A stretch of DNA of 64,000 nucleotides, taken from Lentzea fradiae. GTDB taxonomy: Bacteria > Actinomycetota > Actinomycetes > Mycobacteriales > Pseudonocardiaceae. Positions 1 through 9,520 of the stretch are shown piece after piece. How positions within the stretch are numbered: the stretch's first letter is position 1; each line of letters opens with the position of its first letter. Where the stretch lies: NCBI RefSeq assembly GCF_900100955.1, contig NZ_FNCC01000019.1, positions 62,001 through 126,000 on the forward strand, read 5' to 3'. Under the pieces are notes generated by a model. It saw only the letters and a list, made by a program, of their open reading frames with translations, was not told the origin of the DNA and made no database searches. The position numbers and the translations under genes were made by a program.

Positions 1-463
1 TGCGGATCACGCCCACGGTGTCGGCCGACAGCCCGGTGCCGCGGGCGATGGACCGGTCGGAGCGGTCGGGATAGATCTCGATCAGCCGCGCGGCCGCCGC
101 CTCGCGGTCGGCGAGCGGCAGCGGCAGGCCGTGCGCGATGTTGGCCTCCACGGCCAACGCGAAGGCGGCGTCCTCGTCACCGTCGAAGAACTCGACCTCG
201 ATCGTGGTCCTTCCGCACAGGACGGCAGCCAGCAACCGGTGCATCCCGTCGACCACCCGCATGGTGGGCCGGTGCACGATGATCGGCGGCAGCTCGGCGT
301 CGATGCGCGCCAGCGCCCGGACGTGCTCCAGGTTCTCCCCCGCGAGCCGCGGCGAGCAGGACCCGGCGAGCTCGTCGATCTCGATCACGGCGAACCGGTC
401 AGCGCGGCCGTTCTCTCGTTGTCTCCGCGGCGCGGGGACGGATCCGGTGGAACCTGCCTCCAT
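1..463 (-). CDS. StrR/NovG-like regulator with ParB-fold domain (partial)
   Basis: The reading frame starts at an ATG at 463 on the minus strand and runs off the left edge, so only about 154 N-terminal residues are present. They carry the ParB/Srx-type segment of StrR-family pathway regulators: an IDELAGSCSPR stretch, LPPIIVHRPTMRVVDGMHRL and then HGLPLPLADREAAA, followed by the beginning of a helix-turn-helix (SDRSIARGTGLSADTV). Known members (StrR, NovG, Bbr) are DNA-binding activators of antibiotic clusters. What this copy controls cannot be told, because its cluster would lie to the left. Third codon positions are strongly G/C, as in real genes here. No strong ribosome binding site precedes the ATG, so the start could be slightly different. 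Confidence 0.8.
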   Translation of the reverse strand, partial: MEAGSTGSVPAPRRQRENGRADRFAVIEIDELAGSCSPRLAGENLEHVRALARIDAELPPIIVHRPTMRVVDGMHRLLAAVLCGRTTIEVEFFDGDEDAAFALAVEANIAHGLPLPLADREAAAARLIEIYPDRSDRSIARGTGLSADTVGVIR

Positions 464-1067
464 TGCCGCTGCACTCGTGTCGTCCAACTACTCAGGTCCC
501 CTCGGCTTCAGCAGTACGTGGAGCGGTGAACTCGGGAACGCGCCGAGACCGAGCGGCTGATCACGGGCGCGAAACCACCGGGCAGTGCACTCCGGGATCC
601 GGTCGGAAGGAACTCAGAAAGAGTCGCCGATCATCCGGGTGACCTTCCGAAGAGAACGCCGTCCCGGCAACACGAAGGCGGTTCAGAAGCGATCGGGCAT
701 CGTCCGATCGGGATAGGTCTCCGGAAAGTCGAGATCAACAGCAGCCCCCAGTGGTGACCATCGAAATGACTCCTTATCGCTACAGAACCACAACCCCGCC
801 ACGCATTCAAGGTCTGCCGAAGCAGTCGCCGGAGAAGTGCCGACCGCACGACACGGACTCGTCTCCGACTAACCGTCTTCCAGCCCATCGGGCCTCGCGC
901 TCGGCGGTAGCAACGGCAGTGAGCAACTCCTACAATCACTAGCCCATCGACACGGTCCCCATAGGCCCTCCAGCCGGAGAAGCTCGACGGGCGCACCAAT
1001 TGAGCAGCGCATTTCCGCGCTTGCGCCGGCGGTTTCGCCGGGTTTGCCGGGTTGCCCCCGACGTGCG
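464..1067. other. non-coding stretch
   Basis: About 600 bases between the regulator start and the terminator of the hydrolase gene hold no frame with convincing codon bias or a recognisable protein. The base composition around 640-960 is noticeably more A/T-rich than the neighbouring genes, which suits a regulatory or decayed region. I see no tRNA and no terminal inverted repeat. Confidence 0.4.
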
Positions 1068-1100
1068 CGAGGGCCGCTTCCCGACCGGAAGCGGCCCTCG
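1068..1100 (-). terminator. intrinsic terminator of the secreted hydrolase
   Basis: A perfect 14 bp inverted repeat (1068-1081 with 1087-1100) around a 5-base loop lies about 60 bases beyond the stop codon of the minus-strand hydrolase. There is no long T tract, as is usual for high-GC actinomycete terminators. Confidence 0.75.
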
Positions 1101-1158
1101 TTCGACGGGATCGACGCCGGGGAGCTCCCCGACCGGCTGAGCGCCAGTGGGGTCGTCC

Positions 1159-2517
1159 TCAGCCCGCGTACTGCCGGTTGAACCGGGGCGGGACGAAGTC
1201 GACGAACCGGCCGTCGCCCGCGAGCCGGTTCATGGCCCTCGGCGAGACATCGGGCCAGTGGCCCGTCCGAAGTCGTTGCCACATCTGGTCGATAGCAGCC
1301 ACCTGCTCCCCGACCGTGAACGTGCAGTGCCCGGCCGTCCGCACGTACGTCTGCCGCACGAGCCCGCCGTTGCCCGCGCGGCGAGCCAGGTCCCCGTAGG
1401 AGTGCTGCTGTGCCACCGTCGAGATCTGGTCACCCAAGCCGTTGACGGTCAGGACGGGAACCCGCACGTCACCCGTGAACACGATGCCGCGCGAGAAGGC
1501 GTCGACCGCGGCGGTGTCGGCGGCGACGCGCGGAGCGGCGGACAACCGCCTCAGGTCGGACCCGAGATCCAGCCCGGCTTCGGCGTACAGGCGCAGCACC
1601 GCGAGCCGCTGAGCCGGCTCGGCCGACAGCAGCTGCCGCCCGTAGTCGACCCCGGTGTTCCAGGACGGGTTCCCGCCGGTCAGCTGTTCGATCGCGCGCC
1701 TGCTGCTCATCGCCTGGCCGATGTAGGGCAGCGGACCGCCCGCGAGCGCCAGGTACATGCCGTTCTCGATGCCCGCCGCGTCCCACCGGTCCGGCACCGG
1801 GGTGGCACTGCCGTCGGCCGCGAGCCCCCACGCCGGGAGCTGGCCGATCGCGGAGGCGAGGGCGATCCGAGCCCGCCCCTCCGCCGTGGACTGCGCACCG
1901 GCCAGCGCCGAGATCCACTGCTGCTGCGCACCCGGCACGTCCTCGGGGATCCCCGTGACGGGCAAGGCCGTGTCGCGGAACAACAGCGTCTTCAACGTGA
2001 AGACCGTGTCGAGCTTCTGGTTCCACTGCCCGACCGAACCACCAAGCCCACCGCACATCGGCACGGCGGCGTCGAACCGTCCAGGATGGACCTGCGCCGC
2101 ACCGGCGGCGACGAACCCGCCCATGGACCGACCTTCGGCGATCGCCCAGCGAGCCGGCCCGAACGCCGCCTCGAACCGGTCGAGCGCGGCGGCCTGGTTG
2201 TCGATCGCCTGAGCGATCCGCCACCCGGTGACGGCCCTGGTCGTCCCACCCACCGCGTAGCCCCGTCCGACGAGGCTGCCGGTGAGCGACGAGGTCAACC
2301 CTCCCGCGGCGAAGTCCATGTCCACCAGGACCACGCCGTTCCACCGCTGCGGCTTCGCGAACTCGTACGGGGTGCCGTCCGGGAGCTGCCCGGACGTGCA
2401 GGTCGTCGTGCCGAGGCACGGCACGACGTCCGGTGGCGCCGCGCTCACGGCGGGCGCGGCAGCTACGAGAAGCGCCGCGGCCGCCAAGACGGTGCCGAGG
2501 TCACGCGTTGCGGACAT
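1159..2517 (-). CDS. secreted alpha/beta-hydrolase
   Basis: The start is placed at the ATG at 2517, which has a GGAGG five bases upstream. An open frame 19 codons longer exists but lacks such a site. The 452-residue product begins with a typical Sec signal (arginine, then a long Ala/Leu/Val core ending AVSAAPP). The nucleophile elbow is GRSMGG, about residue 150, and a late GHCTF supplies the likely catalytic His. The family fits serine esterases or peptidases of the alpha/beta-hydrolase fold acting outside the cell; the substrate is not evident. It is a single-gene unit with its own terminator downstream. Two cysteine pairs near the N-terminus (PCLGTTTC) suggest a disulphide in the exported enzyme. 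Confidence 0.75.
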   Translation of the reverse strand: MSATRDLGTVLAAAALLVAAAPAVSAAPPDVVPCLGTTTCTSGQLPDGTPYEFAKPQRWNGVVLVDMDFAAGGLTSSLTGSLVGRGYAVGGTTRAVTGWRIAQAIDNQAAALDRFEAAFGPARWAIAEGRSMGGFVAAGAAQVHPGRFDAAVPMCGGLGGSVGQWNQKLDTVFTLKTLLFRDTALPVTGIPEDVPGAQQQWISALAGAQSTAEGRARIALASAIGQLPAWGLAADGSATPVPDRWDAAGIENGMYLALAGGPLPYIGQAMSSRRAIEQLTGGNPSWNTGVDYGRQLLSAEPAQRLAVLRLYAEAGLDLGSDLRRLSAAPRVAADTAAVDAFSRGIVFTGDVRVPVLTVNGLGDQISTVAQQHSYGDLARRAGNGGLVRQTYVRTAGHCTFTVGEQVAAIDQMWQRLRTGHWPDVSPRAMNRLAGDGRFVDFVPPRFNRQYAG

Positions 2518-2771
2518 TCGAGCCTCCAGTCCCGGGGAACCCTGCCGGGGACCAATAGTGGGCTTTAGCCGCAACGCACGTCAACGTTTATGTCTAATGA
2601 TTTCTATGACGACCTGCGTGTCCAGCTCAATTCGGAGACACCAGCGAGGTCGCGCACCCGCAGGTTCCAGCTGAACAGGCCCATGTCGACGAGCCACTCA
2701 CGACGACCCCTCGACGCGCTCCACCCGCGTCGGCCGGACGGGCGTGATCCGCTGACCGTTCCTCACCCTGC

Positions 2772-3107
2772 TCACGAGACACGGCATGGCTGGTTATCCC
2801 GAATGGACAGTCGCGGCGCTGACTCGACGTTGGTCATCCCGAGGTCACACAACGGGGTGTTCACGTCCATCTCGTCGCCCTGATGCCGGAGGGGAAACGG
2901 GTCGTGCGCGTCATCGGCGTTCGCCTCGGTCCGGCGTGTGGTCAGGCCGTTCTCCGCCGCCACCGCCGTGATCACGCCCTCGATCGCGGACTTGCTGAAG
3001 CAGCACCGGTCGCGGCCGTTCGCGAAAATGTGCGTGCCGAAACCACCGATCGACGGCGAGCTGGCGCTGGGATCTACGAGGCCGGGCCGCCGAGCAGTCG
3101 TTTCCGC
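2772..3107 (-). pseudogene. coding remnant after the helicase gene
   Basis: Directly behind, and slightly overlapping, the helicase 3' end is an open frame of 112 codons whose first two thirds show about 90 percent G/C in third positions. That is characteristic of true coding sequence here. It lacks an ATG or GTG at its beginning; the first possible start is a GTG at 2975, which would leave only 67 residues. The encoded text (for example FGTHIFANGRDRCCFSKS) is protein-like, but I do not recognise the family. It looks like the C-terminal leftover of a gene whose front was lost where it now abuts the helicase. A short genuine gene starting at 2975 is the alternative. The stretch from 2518 to 2771 shows nothing else. 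Confidence 0.35.
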
Positions 3108-5716
3108 TCAGCGGCGACGATCTCGCGGGCGATCTCGGCGTCGGAGATGTCGAACGCCTCCGGAGCACTGTCCGCGGTTGCGGAAACACGTGCGAAGTCG
3201 TCGAAGAGCTCGCGCTTGCGCCCGAGGATGTCGGTGATCCGGCGGTCGACGCCCTCCTCGGACAGCAGCCGGTGGACCTGGACCGTCTCGAGCTGGCCCA
3301 TCCGGCGCGCCCGCGCGATCGCCTGCCACTCCGTGGTGGGCTTGAGCTGGGGCTCGCAGATGACGACCACGGAGGCGGACTGGATGTTGAGACCGACGCC
3401 GCCTGCCACGATCTGGGCGACCAGGACCGCGCCGCGGGGTGCCTCGGAGAACTCGTCGACCAGCGCTTGGCGCTTGGCGGCGGGCACCGACCCGGTGAGC
3501 GGCCCGAACACCTTGCCGGGCAGGATTCTGGCGACGTCGTCCAAGACCTCCCGGAAGTGGGAGAAGACCAACACCTTGCGGTGGTTCTCCTCTGCTTCCT
3601 CCACGATGTCGATCAGCCTGCGAATTTTCTCGGACCTGGGGCCCGCCCGCATCGCGGCCTGGCGCATCGCCATGAAGTTCGACTGGGCGACAGACGCGCG
3701 GTAGGCCCGCTGGTCTTCGTCCGAGAGCGGCAGCCATTCCTCGACCTCGACCAGCTCCGGCAGCTCCGTGAGCACGTCCTCCTGGTTGCGCCGCAGGTAG
3801 GCGGGGGCGACCTGCTTGCGGAACTGGCGCGGGGCGTGTTCCCCCGCGTCGACCGTGAGGTCGGGGCGCAGGTAGTCGACGAGGTTGCGGAACTCCTCGA
3901 TCCGGTTCTCCAACGGAGTGCCGGTCAGCAGGATCGCGCGCGGGGCCCTGTTGATGAGCGCCCGCGACCTCGCCGTCCGCTTGGCTGCGGGGTTCTTGAT
4001 GTAGTGCGCTTCGTCGAACACCAAGCAAGAAGGCGCGGCCTTCGCGGGAACCTTTCCCTCCAGCCATGCCAGGCTGTCGTACGTCGTGACGGCCACGCCG
4101 CCATCCCGGATCCACTGCTTGAGCGAGTCGTCGCGGCCCTGGCCGTGCAGCCGGAACGCCCACAGGTCCGACTTGGACCGGACCTCGCGGATCCAGTTCG
4201 TCACCACGGCCGCGGGGCAGACGACCAGGAAGTGGTGGGAGCCCTTGGCGCGCAGGTGCGTGAGCACGGCGAGCGCCTCGACGGTCTTCCCGAGCCCCAT
4301 CTCGTCGCCGATGATGACCTTGCGCTGCACGATCGCGAACCGCGCGCCGAACGACTGGTAGCCGCGCAGCGAGGCGCCGAGGTGGGCCGTCTCCAGCTTG
4401 AGGTCGCGGACCGCGTCGAGGATCTCGTCCGGGAGATCGCTGCCGGCGCCTTCCTCGTCATCGCTCAGGAAACCCAACTCGGAGAGCATCGCGTAGTAGT
4501 CGGCAGGACGTGCGAAGAAGTCCTCCCACGGATCCGCCGGACCGCCCGGCGCCCCGCCGCCCTCGTGGTGCCCGAGCACGCCCGCCCAGTTCGTGACCCT
4601 GTCGCGGACCGACCGGAGATCCGCGACCTGCCGTTCAGCGGGGATCACCACCAGGTGGGTGGCGCCGTTGACGACGGTGCTCATGATGGCGCGCAGCTCT
4701 TCCACTGCCGCCAGCTCGGCAGAGGCCGTGCCGATGGACCGGACCGCGTCCCAGGCGCGCAGGGCACGGAGCAGTTCGGTGGCCGCGGGCGTCCGCTTGG
4801 CGATGTCGATGCGGACCGGCATCTCGTCCAAGGTTGTCTGCCAGATGGTGCGCGCGGCGCCGATCATCCGCTTGCCGGTCACCTCGCCCACGCCGGGGAG
4901 CACGGGAATCGCCTGCTCGTGTCGCAGGGCCTCACCGACGGTGTTGATCCCCGCTTCACGGAGCGCGCCGAGGCGAAGCTGTCCGCTGGTGGCCTCCCGC
5001 AAGCGCTCGATCGGCATCTCCGCGACCATCGCCATGGTCTCGTCCTGGCGCAGTGCTTCGGCGGCGGTGGCGACGACGGCCTGGACCTGGTTCACCTCGC
5101 GCAGCGACCGGTCGATCGCGGCCAAGGCCGCCCGTGCCGGTGCCAGGAACTCCACGTCGATCACCTGCGAACCGGCCGGAAGCCGGTGGGCGAAGCCGAC
5201 TTCGGGCGCCAGCAGCCCGGTCTCCTGGACGTCGGGCGTCAGCGCCGGGTCCCACCGCTCCAGCCGCACGAGTTCGTTCAAGGCACCGGAACTGGTCAGC
5301 CAGCCGTCGAGCTCGGCGAGGTACCGCACGCTGCCCGCGGCTTTCTCCTTGCGGACCTTGGAGGCGAACAGGCGTCGGGCGCCGAACGCCGATCTGCTGT
5401 CGGCCAGCGCCATGCGGACCCGGTCGTCCGTGAGACCGGTCAGCGCCTGGTGCGCCAGCTCGGAGAGCTTCGGCATCTCGTGTGCCCGCCGCAGCGCAGT
5501 GGCTCGGGCGCGGTCGTCGAAGCGCAGGCTGATGGTCTTCCACAGGACGGTCCGTCCGACGCCGCACCGGCAGATGCGGCGCTCGAACTCCCTGGCCGCG
5601 GCCGCGGCCTCGTCCGTGACGGCCTTGCGGATCGCGCGCACGCTCGCCGCCCGGTGAGACCACTGCTTGAGGCTGGCCGCGTTTTCCTTGGCGTGCTCGC
5701 GTTCGACCTTGTCCAT
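3074..5716 (-). CDS. SNF2-family DEAD/DEAH-box helicase
   Basis: An 880-residue SF2 translocase. The N-terminal half (about 1-440) is unusual for SNF2 proteins and contains a helix-hairpin-helix-like stretch (VLPGVGEVTGKRMIGAA), suggesting DNA contact. The motor follows with Walker A GDEMGLGKT near 470, FDEAHYIKN near 567, LLTGTPLEN as motif III, and a C-terminal lobe with ARARRMGQ as motif VI. It lies 88 bases behind the larger helicase gene on the same strand, so the two are very probably co-transcribed. Such helicases act on double-stranded DNA and are frequent partners in phage-defence islands. The SBD-HNH nuclease upstream supports that setting. It could also be a general DNA-repair translocase. 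No DrmA, DrmB or methyltransferase is present, so this is not a DISARM locus. Confidence 0.85.
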   Translation of the reverse strand: MDKVEREHAKENAASLKQWSHRAASVRAIRKAVTDEAAAAAREFERRICRCGVGRTVLWKTISLRFDDRARATALRRAHEMPKLSELAHQALTGLTDDRVRMALADSRSAFGARRLFASKVRKEKAAGSVRYLAELDGWLTSSGALNELVRLERWDPALTPDVQETGLLAPEVGFAHRLPAGSQVIDVEFLAPARAALAAIDRSLREVNQVQAVVATAAEALRQDETMAMVAEMPIERLREATSGQLRLGALREAGINTVGEALRHEQAIPVLPGVGEVTGKRMIGAARTIWQTTLDEMPVRIDIAKRTPAATELLRALRAWDAVRSIGTASAELAAVEELRAIMSTVVNGATHLVVIPAERQVADLRSVRDRVTNWAGVLGHHEGGGAPGGPADPWEDFFARPADYYAMLSELGFLSDDEEGAGSDLPDEILDAVRDLKLETAHLGASLRGYQSFGARFAIVQRKVIIGDEMGLGKTVEALAVLTHLRAKGSHHFLVVCPAAVVTNWIREVRSKSDLWAFRLHGQGRDDSLKQWIRDGGVAVTTYDSLAWLEGKVPAKAAPSCLVFDEAHYIKNPAAKRTARSRALINRAPRAILLTGTPLENRIEEFRNLVDYLRPDLTVDAGEHAPRQFRKQVAPAYLRRNQEDVLTELPELVEVEEWLPLSDEDQRAYRASVAQSNFMAMRQAAMRAGPRSEKIRRLIDIVEEAEENHRKVLVFSHFREVLDDVARILPGKVFGPLTGSVPAAKRQALVDEFSEAPRGAVLVAQIVAGGVGLNIQSASVVVICEPQLKPTTEWQAIARARRMGQLETVQVHRLLSEEGVDRRITDILGRKRELFDDFARVSATADSAPEAFDISDAEIAREIVAAERKRLLGGPAS

Positions 5717-5804
5717 CGTTCTCTCTCGTCACCCTGCCTGCCGACGCTGCCCGGCGGGCGCTGCGGTGGTCAACGGCTGCTGTCTCCTGGCGGACGTGCC
5801 CTGG

Positions 5805-8800
5805 TCAGAAGGGCGCTGCCCCTCTTGCCCACGACTGGATCCAATCCCCGCGGACGCCCGTCGCCGAGAAGCTTCCCAGGTCGGTGGTCCTGAAGGGATC
5901 GGCGAGGTAGCGCACCTGGTCGTGCGCCGGGCCGCGGGGATCGACCGAGACGAGGGCGAGGCGGTACTGGGGTGCCGCGTTCTTGCCTGTCATGACCTCG
6001 TTGTGGGTCACGAAGAAGTCCTCCGCACCTGCCATGCGCGCCTTCACCTCGATCCGGATCGTGGTGCCGTCCGGGGCGGCGGAGAGCACGTCGAAGCCAG
6101 GGTTGGTGAACGCCTGCTCCTCGGGTGCGCGTCCGAGCTTCCGCTCGATCTCCAGGACGAGGTCGATCCCGCGCCGCTCGACCTCCTTGGTCTCCTTGGC
6201 GTGCAGAGGCGCGTTCCGGTCGATCTCACCGGCGACCGCGGAAAGCGGCAGAACCAGGGCGGCAGTGACGAACCGCGGTGGCGGCGTCGACATGTGGCTC
6301 TGCCGATCCAGCAGTTCCATGCGCTTCGCGAGCCGGACATCCAACTCGGCCGCCTTGGTGGTCAGGCTGGCGGCCGTCTCCTTGACCTTCTCCCCGCGCC
6401 GCTGCTTCTCCTGAGCGGCGGACGCGTCCCGGAGCAGGCGTTCCCGCTCAGCGACCAGGCGTTCCCGCACCTGTTGCCGCGCACGCTCCAGCTCGGCGGC
6501 ACGGGCCGGCCGGACCTCGTCGAGGTACTCGCGGAGCCGGTGAGCGCTGATCCAGCTGAGCGCCTTGGTCTCGGCGTCGGCGAGCCACGCTGCCGCCTTG
6601 ACCTGATCCACCTGGTTGCCGCGAGGAGCGGCCACGCAGTCCAGGTACGGCGCCGGGCCCGCAGAGCTCACGGTGCCGTGCTCATCCACGAACACGTACC
6701 CGAAGCGGCGTGCCACGGACGCGCCCGTACCGTCGTTCACGGTCTCCTCGACGCCGACGAGGAGATGCGGTTTCTCCAGCGTGGCCGACACCAGCACCGT
6801 GCCGGCGTTGAGGGAACCGGAGAACTGCTTGATCGCCAGGTCCATCACCGCGTCGTGCAGCGGATGGCCCGGCGCGAGCAGGTCGGCCCGGATTGCTTCC
6901 TCGTCCCCGATGTGGTCAAGCGCGAAGCACACCCGCTCGTACTGCGACGCGACCGGAGCGTGCGCTTGGGCGCGGACCGCAGCCGGAACGTGGGAGAGCT
7001 CGAAGCGCCCTTTCTCCCGCCGGGCGATCTTGCCGCCCAGCCGGGTGAACGCGACCTTGAACGCCATCTCGATGTAGTGCGGCTGCAGGCGCTTGGCCCT
7101 GGCTTCGTCCATGGCCGCTCGCATCGTCCGGAGGTCGTCGTCCGAGAAGCTGGTCGCGGCCAGCGCACGCTCGGTGAGCAGGTGCCGCACCCGCTTTCCG
7201 GCCGTCTCGTCGATGACCTCGTGCATGCGTGCCCGCACCTCGGGCTGCTCGCCGTACTGGATGGCGCGCAGCAACAGGTCGCGCAGCGGCGTCTCCGCGA
7301 ACGCCTCGCCGAGGACGTCGAAGACCTTCCCGCCGTAGGCTTCGCTCATCTGCTCCAGCTTCCGCAGCAAGGTGGTGAAGACGTCGCCCTCACGGGTGTT
7401 GGTGGCCACCAGGTTCCACAGCCGGCACACCTCGGTCTGGCCGATGCGGTGCACACGTCCGAACCGCTGCTCGATGCGGTTCGGGTTCCACGGCAGGTCG
7501 TAGTTGACCATCAGATGCGCGGCTTGGAGGTTCAGGCCCTCACCTGCGGCGTCCGTCGCCAGCAGCACCTGGCACCCCGGGTTCTTGGTGAACTCCTCGG
7601 TGATCCTGCGGCGGTCCAGCCTCTGCACACCGCCGTGGATGGCCACGACCGCCTCAGGCCGCCCCAGCAGGGCGGTGATACGTCCTCGCAGGTAGTCCAG
7701 GGTGTCCCGGTGTTCGGTGAAGACGATCAGCTTGCGCTGCACGCCCCTGGCGTCGGTCGTGAGCGTGTGGTCGTGGAGGATGCGGGACAGCTCCGACCAC
7801 TTGCGGTCCGTGCCGGACGCGCGAACCTGGGACGCGGCCTGGATGAGCACGTCAAGCTCCTTGAGCTCGTCGCCGAGTTCGGCGACGGTCTGGGCCGCCG
7901 TCGCGGCGTCCATGACCTGCTCTTCGAGGGACTCCAGTTCCTCGGCGCTCAGCTCGTCGTCGTCGAGGTCCGCGAGGTCGACGTTCGGAAGCGGCTCGGC
8001 GAACGAGCCCTCTTCGATCTCGCGCTTCTTGCGTTCGAGCCGCTCGGCACGGCGGACCAGGGACTTGTAGATCGCCTCGGGGCTCGAAGCCAGCCGCCGC
8101 TGGAGAACGGTCATCGCGAACCCGACTGTGTTCCGCCGCTTCCCATCCAGGCGCTCGGCCCGGTTCATCCCGGTGCGCACGTACTCGGTGACGTCCTCGT
8201 ACAGCTCCTGCTCCAACGAGGTCAGCTCGTACGGGACCGTCTCGGCGACGCGTTCGGGGAACAGCCGCTTCCCCTCGAAGGTGAGCAGGTCCTCCTTGAC
8301 CATGCGGCGCATGAGCCCCGCGGTGTCGACCGAGGTCTTCTTCCTGCCGGCGAACCTGTCCCGGTCGAGCAGGGTGAGGAACGCCTGGAAGTCCTCCTCC
8401 TTGCCCGAGTGCGGAGTAGCGGTCATCAGCAGCAGGTGCCGGGCGATCTCGCCGAGCTTCTCCCCCAGCAGGAACCGCTTCGTCTTGCGCAGCTCGCCGC
8501 CGAACCAGTTGGCGCCCATGCGATGTGCCTCGTCGACGACGACGAGGTCCCATCGGCTCTCCAGCAGTTTGCGCTGGAGTTCCTCGTTGCGGGAGAGCTG
8601 GTCCATCCGCGCGATCACGAGGTTCTTCGTCTCGAAGACGTTGACGTTGACGTTCGCGTCGATCAGCTGGTTGGTGAGCAGGTCGAAGTTGAGGCCGAAC
8701 TTGAAGAAGAGCTCGTCCTGCCACTGCTCGACCAGTCCACCCGGTGCCACGATGAGACATCGCTGCACGTCGTCGCGGAGCACGAGCTCCTTGACGTACA

Positions 8801-9215
8801 GGCCCGCCATGATCGTCTTACCGGCGCCGGGGTCGTCTGCCAGCAGGAAGCGCAGCGGCGTGCGCGGCAGCAGCTCGCGGTACACGGCGGAGATCTGGTG
8901 CGGCAACGGGCGGACGTTGCTGGTCGCCACCGCGAGCATGGGGTCGAAGAGGCCGGCCAACTGGATACGCTTGGCCTCTGCCGCCAGCTTGAAGTCCTCC
9001 GCGGGAGCATCGAACGCACGCGCTCCGGTGTCGGCGACGGTGAGCGAGTGCTCGTCGTCGCGGAAGACCATGCGCTGACCCAAGGAGCCGTTGACGCGCT
9101 TGTAGGCCAGCTCGACAGCGTCGGCACCGTGCGGCTGAGCGAAGAGAACGGTGACCGTCTCGCCTGGCTCCACCCCGTTCAACCGGACACCCGACGTCAA
9201 CGACTCCAACCGCAC
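5805..9215 (-). CDS. SNF2-like helicase with C-terminal DUF3883/NOV domain
   Basis: A GTG start at 9215 is chosen because GGGAG lies six bases before it; a TTG two codons upstream would sit directly on that site. The 1136-residue protein resembles the DrmD type of SF2 helicase. It has ADDPGAGKT near residue 130, VDEAHRMGANW near 228, LLMTATPHSG, and the C-terminal lobe TDAAGEGLNLQ with RFGRVHRIGQ near 560-590. A coiled region around 890-970 is rich in Arg and Glu. The last 100 residues carry a DUF3883/NOV-like fold (IRIEVKARMAGAEDFFVTHNE), which is related to restriction-endonuclease-like domains and often found in defence proteins. It is first gene of a two-helicase operon and faces away from the SBD-HNH nuclease. 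The complete set of a known defence system is not visible. Confidence 0.85.
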   Translation of the reverse strand: MRLESLTSGVRLNGVEPGETVTVLFAQPHGADAVELAYKRVNGSLGQRMVFRDDEHSLTVADTGARAFDAPAEDFKLAAEAKRIQLAGLFDPMLAVATSNVRPLPHQISAVYRELLPRTPLRFLLADDPGAGKTIMAGLYVKELVLRDDVQRCLIVAPGGLVEQWQDELFFKFGLNFDLLTNQLIDANVNVNVFETKNLVIARMDQLSRNEELQRKLLESRWDLVVVDEAHRMGANWFGGELRKTKRFLLGEKLGEIARHLLLMTATPHSGKEEDFQAFLTLLDRDRFAGRKKTSVDTAGLMRRMVKEDLLTFEGKRLFPERVAETVPYELTSLEQELYEDVTEYVRTGMNRAERLDGKRRNTVGFAMTVLQRRLASSPEAIYKSLVRRAERLERKKREIEEGSFAEPLPNVDLADLDDDELSAEELESLEEQVMDAATAAQTVAELGDELKELDVLIQAASQVRASGTDRKWSELSRILHDHTLTTDARGVQRKLIVFTEHRDTLDYLRGRITALLGRPEAVVAIHGGVQRLDRRRITEEFTKNPGCQVLLATDAAGEGLNLQAAHLMVNYDLPWNPNRIEQRFGRVHRIGQTEVCRLWNLVATNTREGDVFTTLLRKLEQMSEAYGGKVFDVLGEAFAETPLRDLLLRAIQYGEQPEVRARMHEVIDETAGKRVRHLLTERALAATSFSDDDLRTMRAAMDEARAKRLQPHYIEMAFKVAFTRLGGKIARREKGRFELSHVPAAVRAQAHAPVASQYERVCFALDHIGDEEAIRADLLAPGHPLHDAVMDLAIKQFSGSLNAGTVLVSATLEKPHLLVGVEETVNDGTGASVARRFGYVFVDEHGTVSSAGPAPYLDCVAAPRGNQVDQVKAAAWLADAETKALSWISAHRLREYLDEVRPARAAELERARQQVRERLVAERERLLRDASAAQEKQRRGEKVKETAASLTTKAAELDVRLAKRMELLDRQSHMSTPPPRFVTAALVLPLSAVAGEIDRNAPLHAKETKEVERRGIDLVLEIERKLGRAPEEQAFTNPGFDVLSAAPDGTTIRIEVKARMAGAEDFFVTHNEVMTGKNAAPQYRLALVSVDPRGPAHDQVRYLADPFRTTDLGSFSATGVRGDWIQSWARGAAPF

Positions 9216-9520
9216 GCGCAACTCCCGTCGACCGCCATGACCTTCCCCACGGCATGTCGGGGCCCCAGCAGGAGGTGTTACTCGGACAACATGCGTTCAA
9301 CCGAGACAAACCTCACGGGCTGATCGCCATGAAACACTCGCTCATACTCCCCACAGCCCCATCGAACCAGGCTCCTCAGGCGATGCCGCTGGACGGCGAT
9401 GCCCAGTCAACGCGCCAACCGGTTCAGCAGTTGGCCTGTACCTCCGCGTCACAGCGCGACCAAATCCGCGGCGATGGACTTGGCAACGGTTTCCTGCACC
9501 CGGCCGCCGAGCGATCGGTC
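9216..9520. promoter_or_regulatory. divergent promoter region of the defence-like island
   Basis: About 300 bases separate the start codons of the helicase operon (minus) and the SBD-HNH nuclease (plus). No gene is seen inside. It should hold both promoters, so the two units could be co-regulated. A GGGGCCCC palindrome lies near 9258. I cannot point to a defined operator. Confidence 0.4.

Noticed and set aside
464..1067. Possible transposase or tRNA remnant in the A/T-richer stretch
   Set aside because: No cloverleaf, terminal inverted repeats or transposase motif could be made out in either strand.
3074..9215. DISARM defence locus
   Set aside because: The larger helicase resembles DrmD, but drmA, drmB, drmC and the methyltransferase are absent on both sides.
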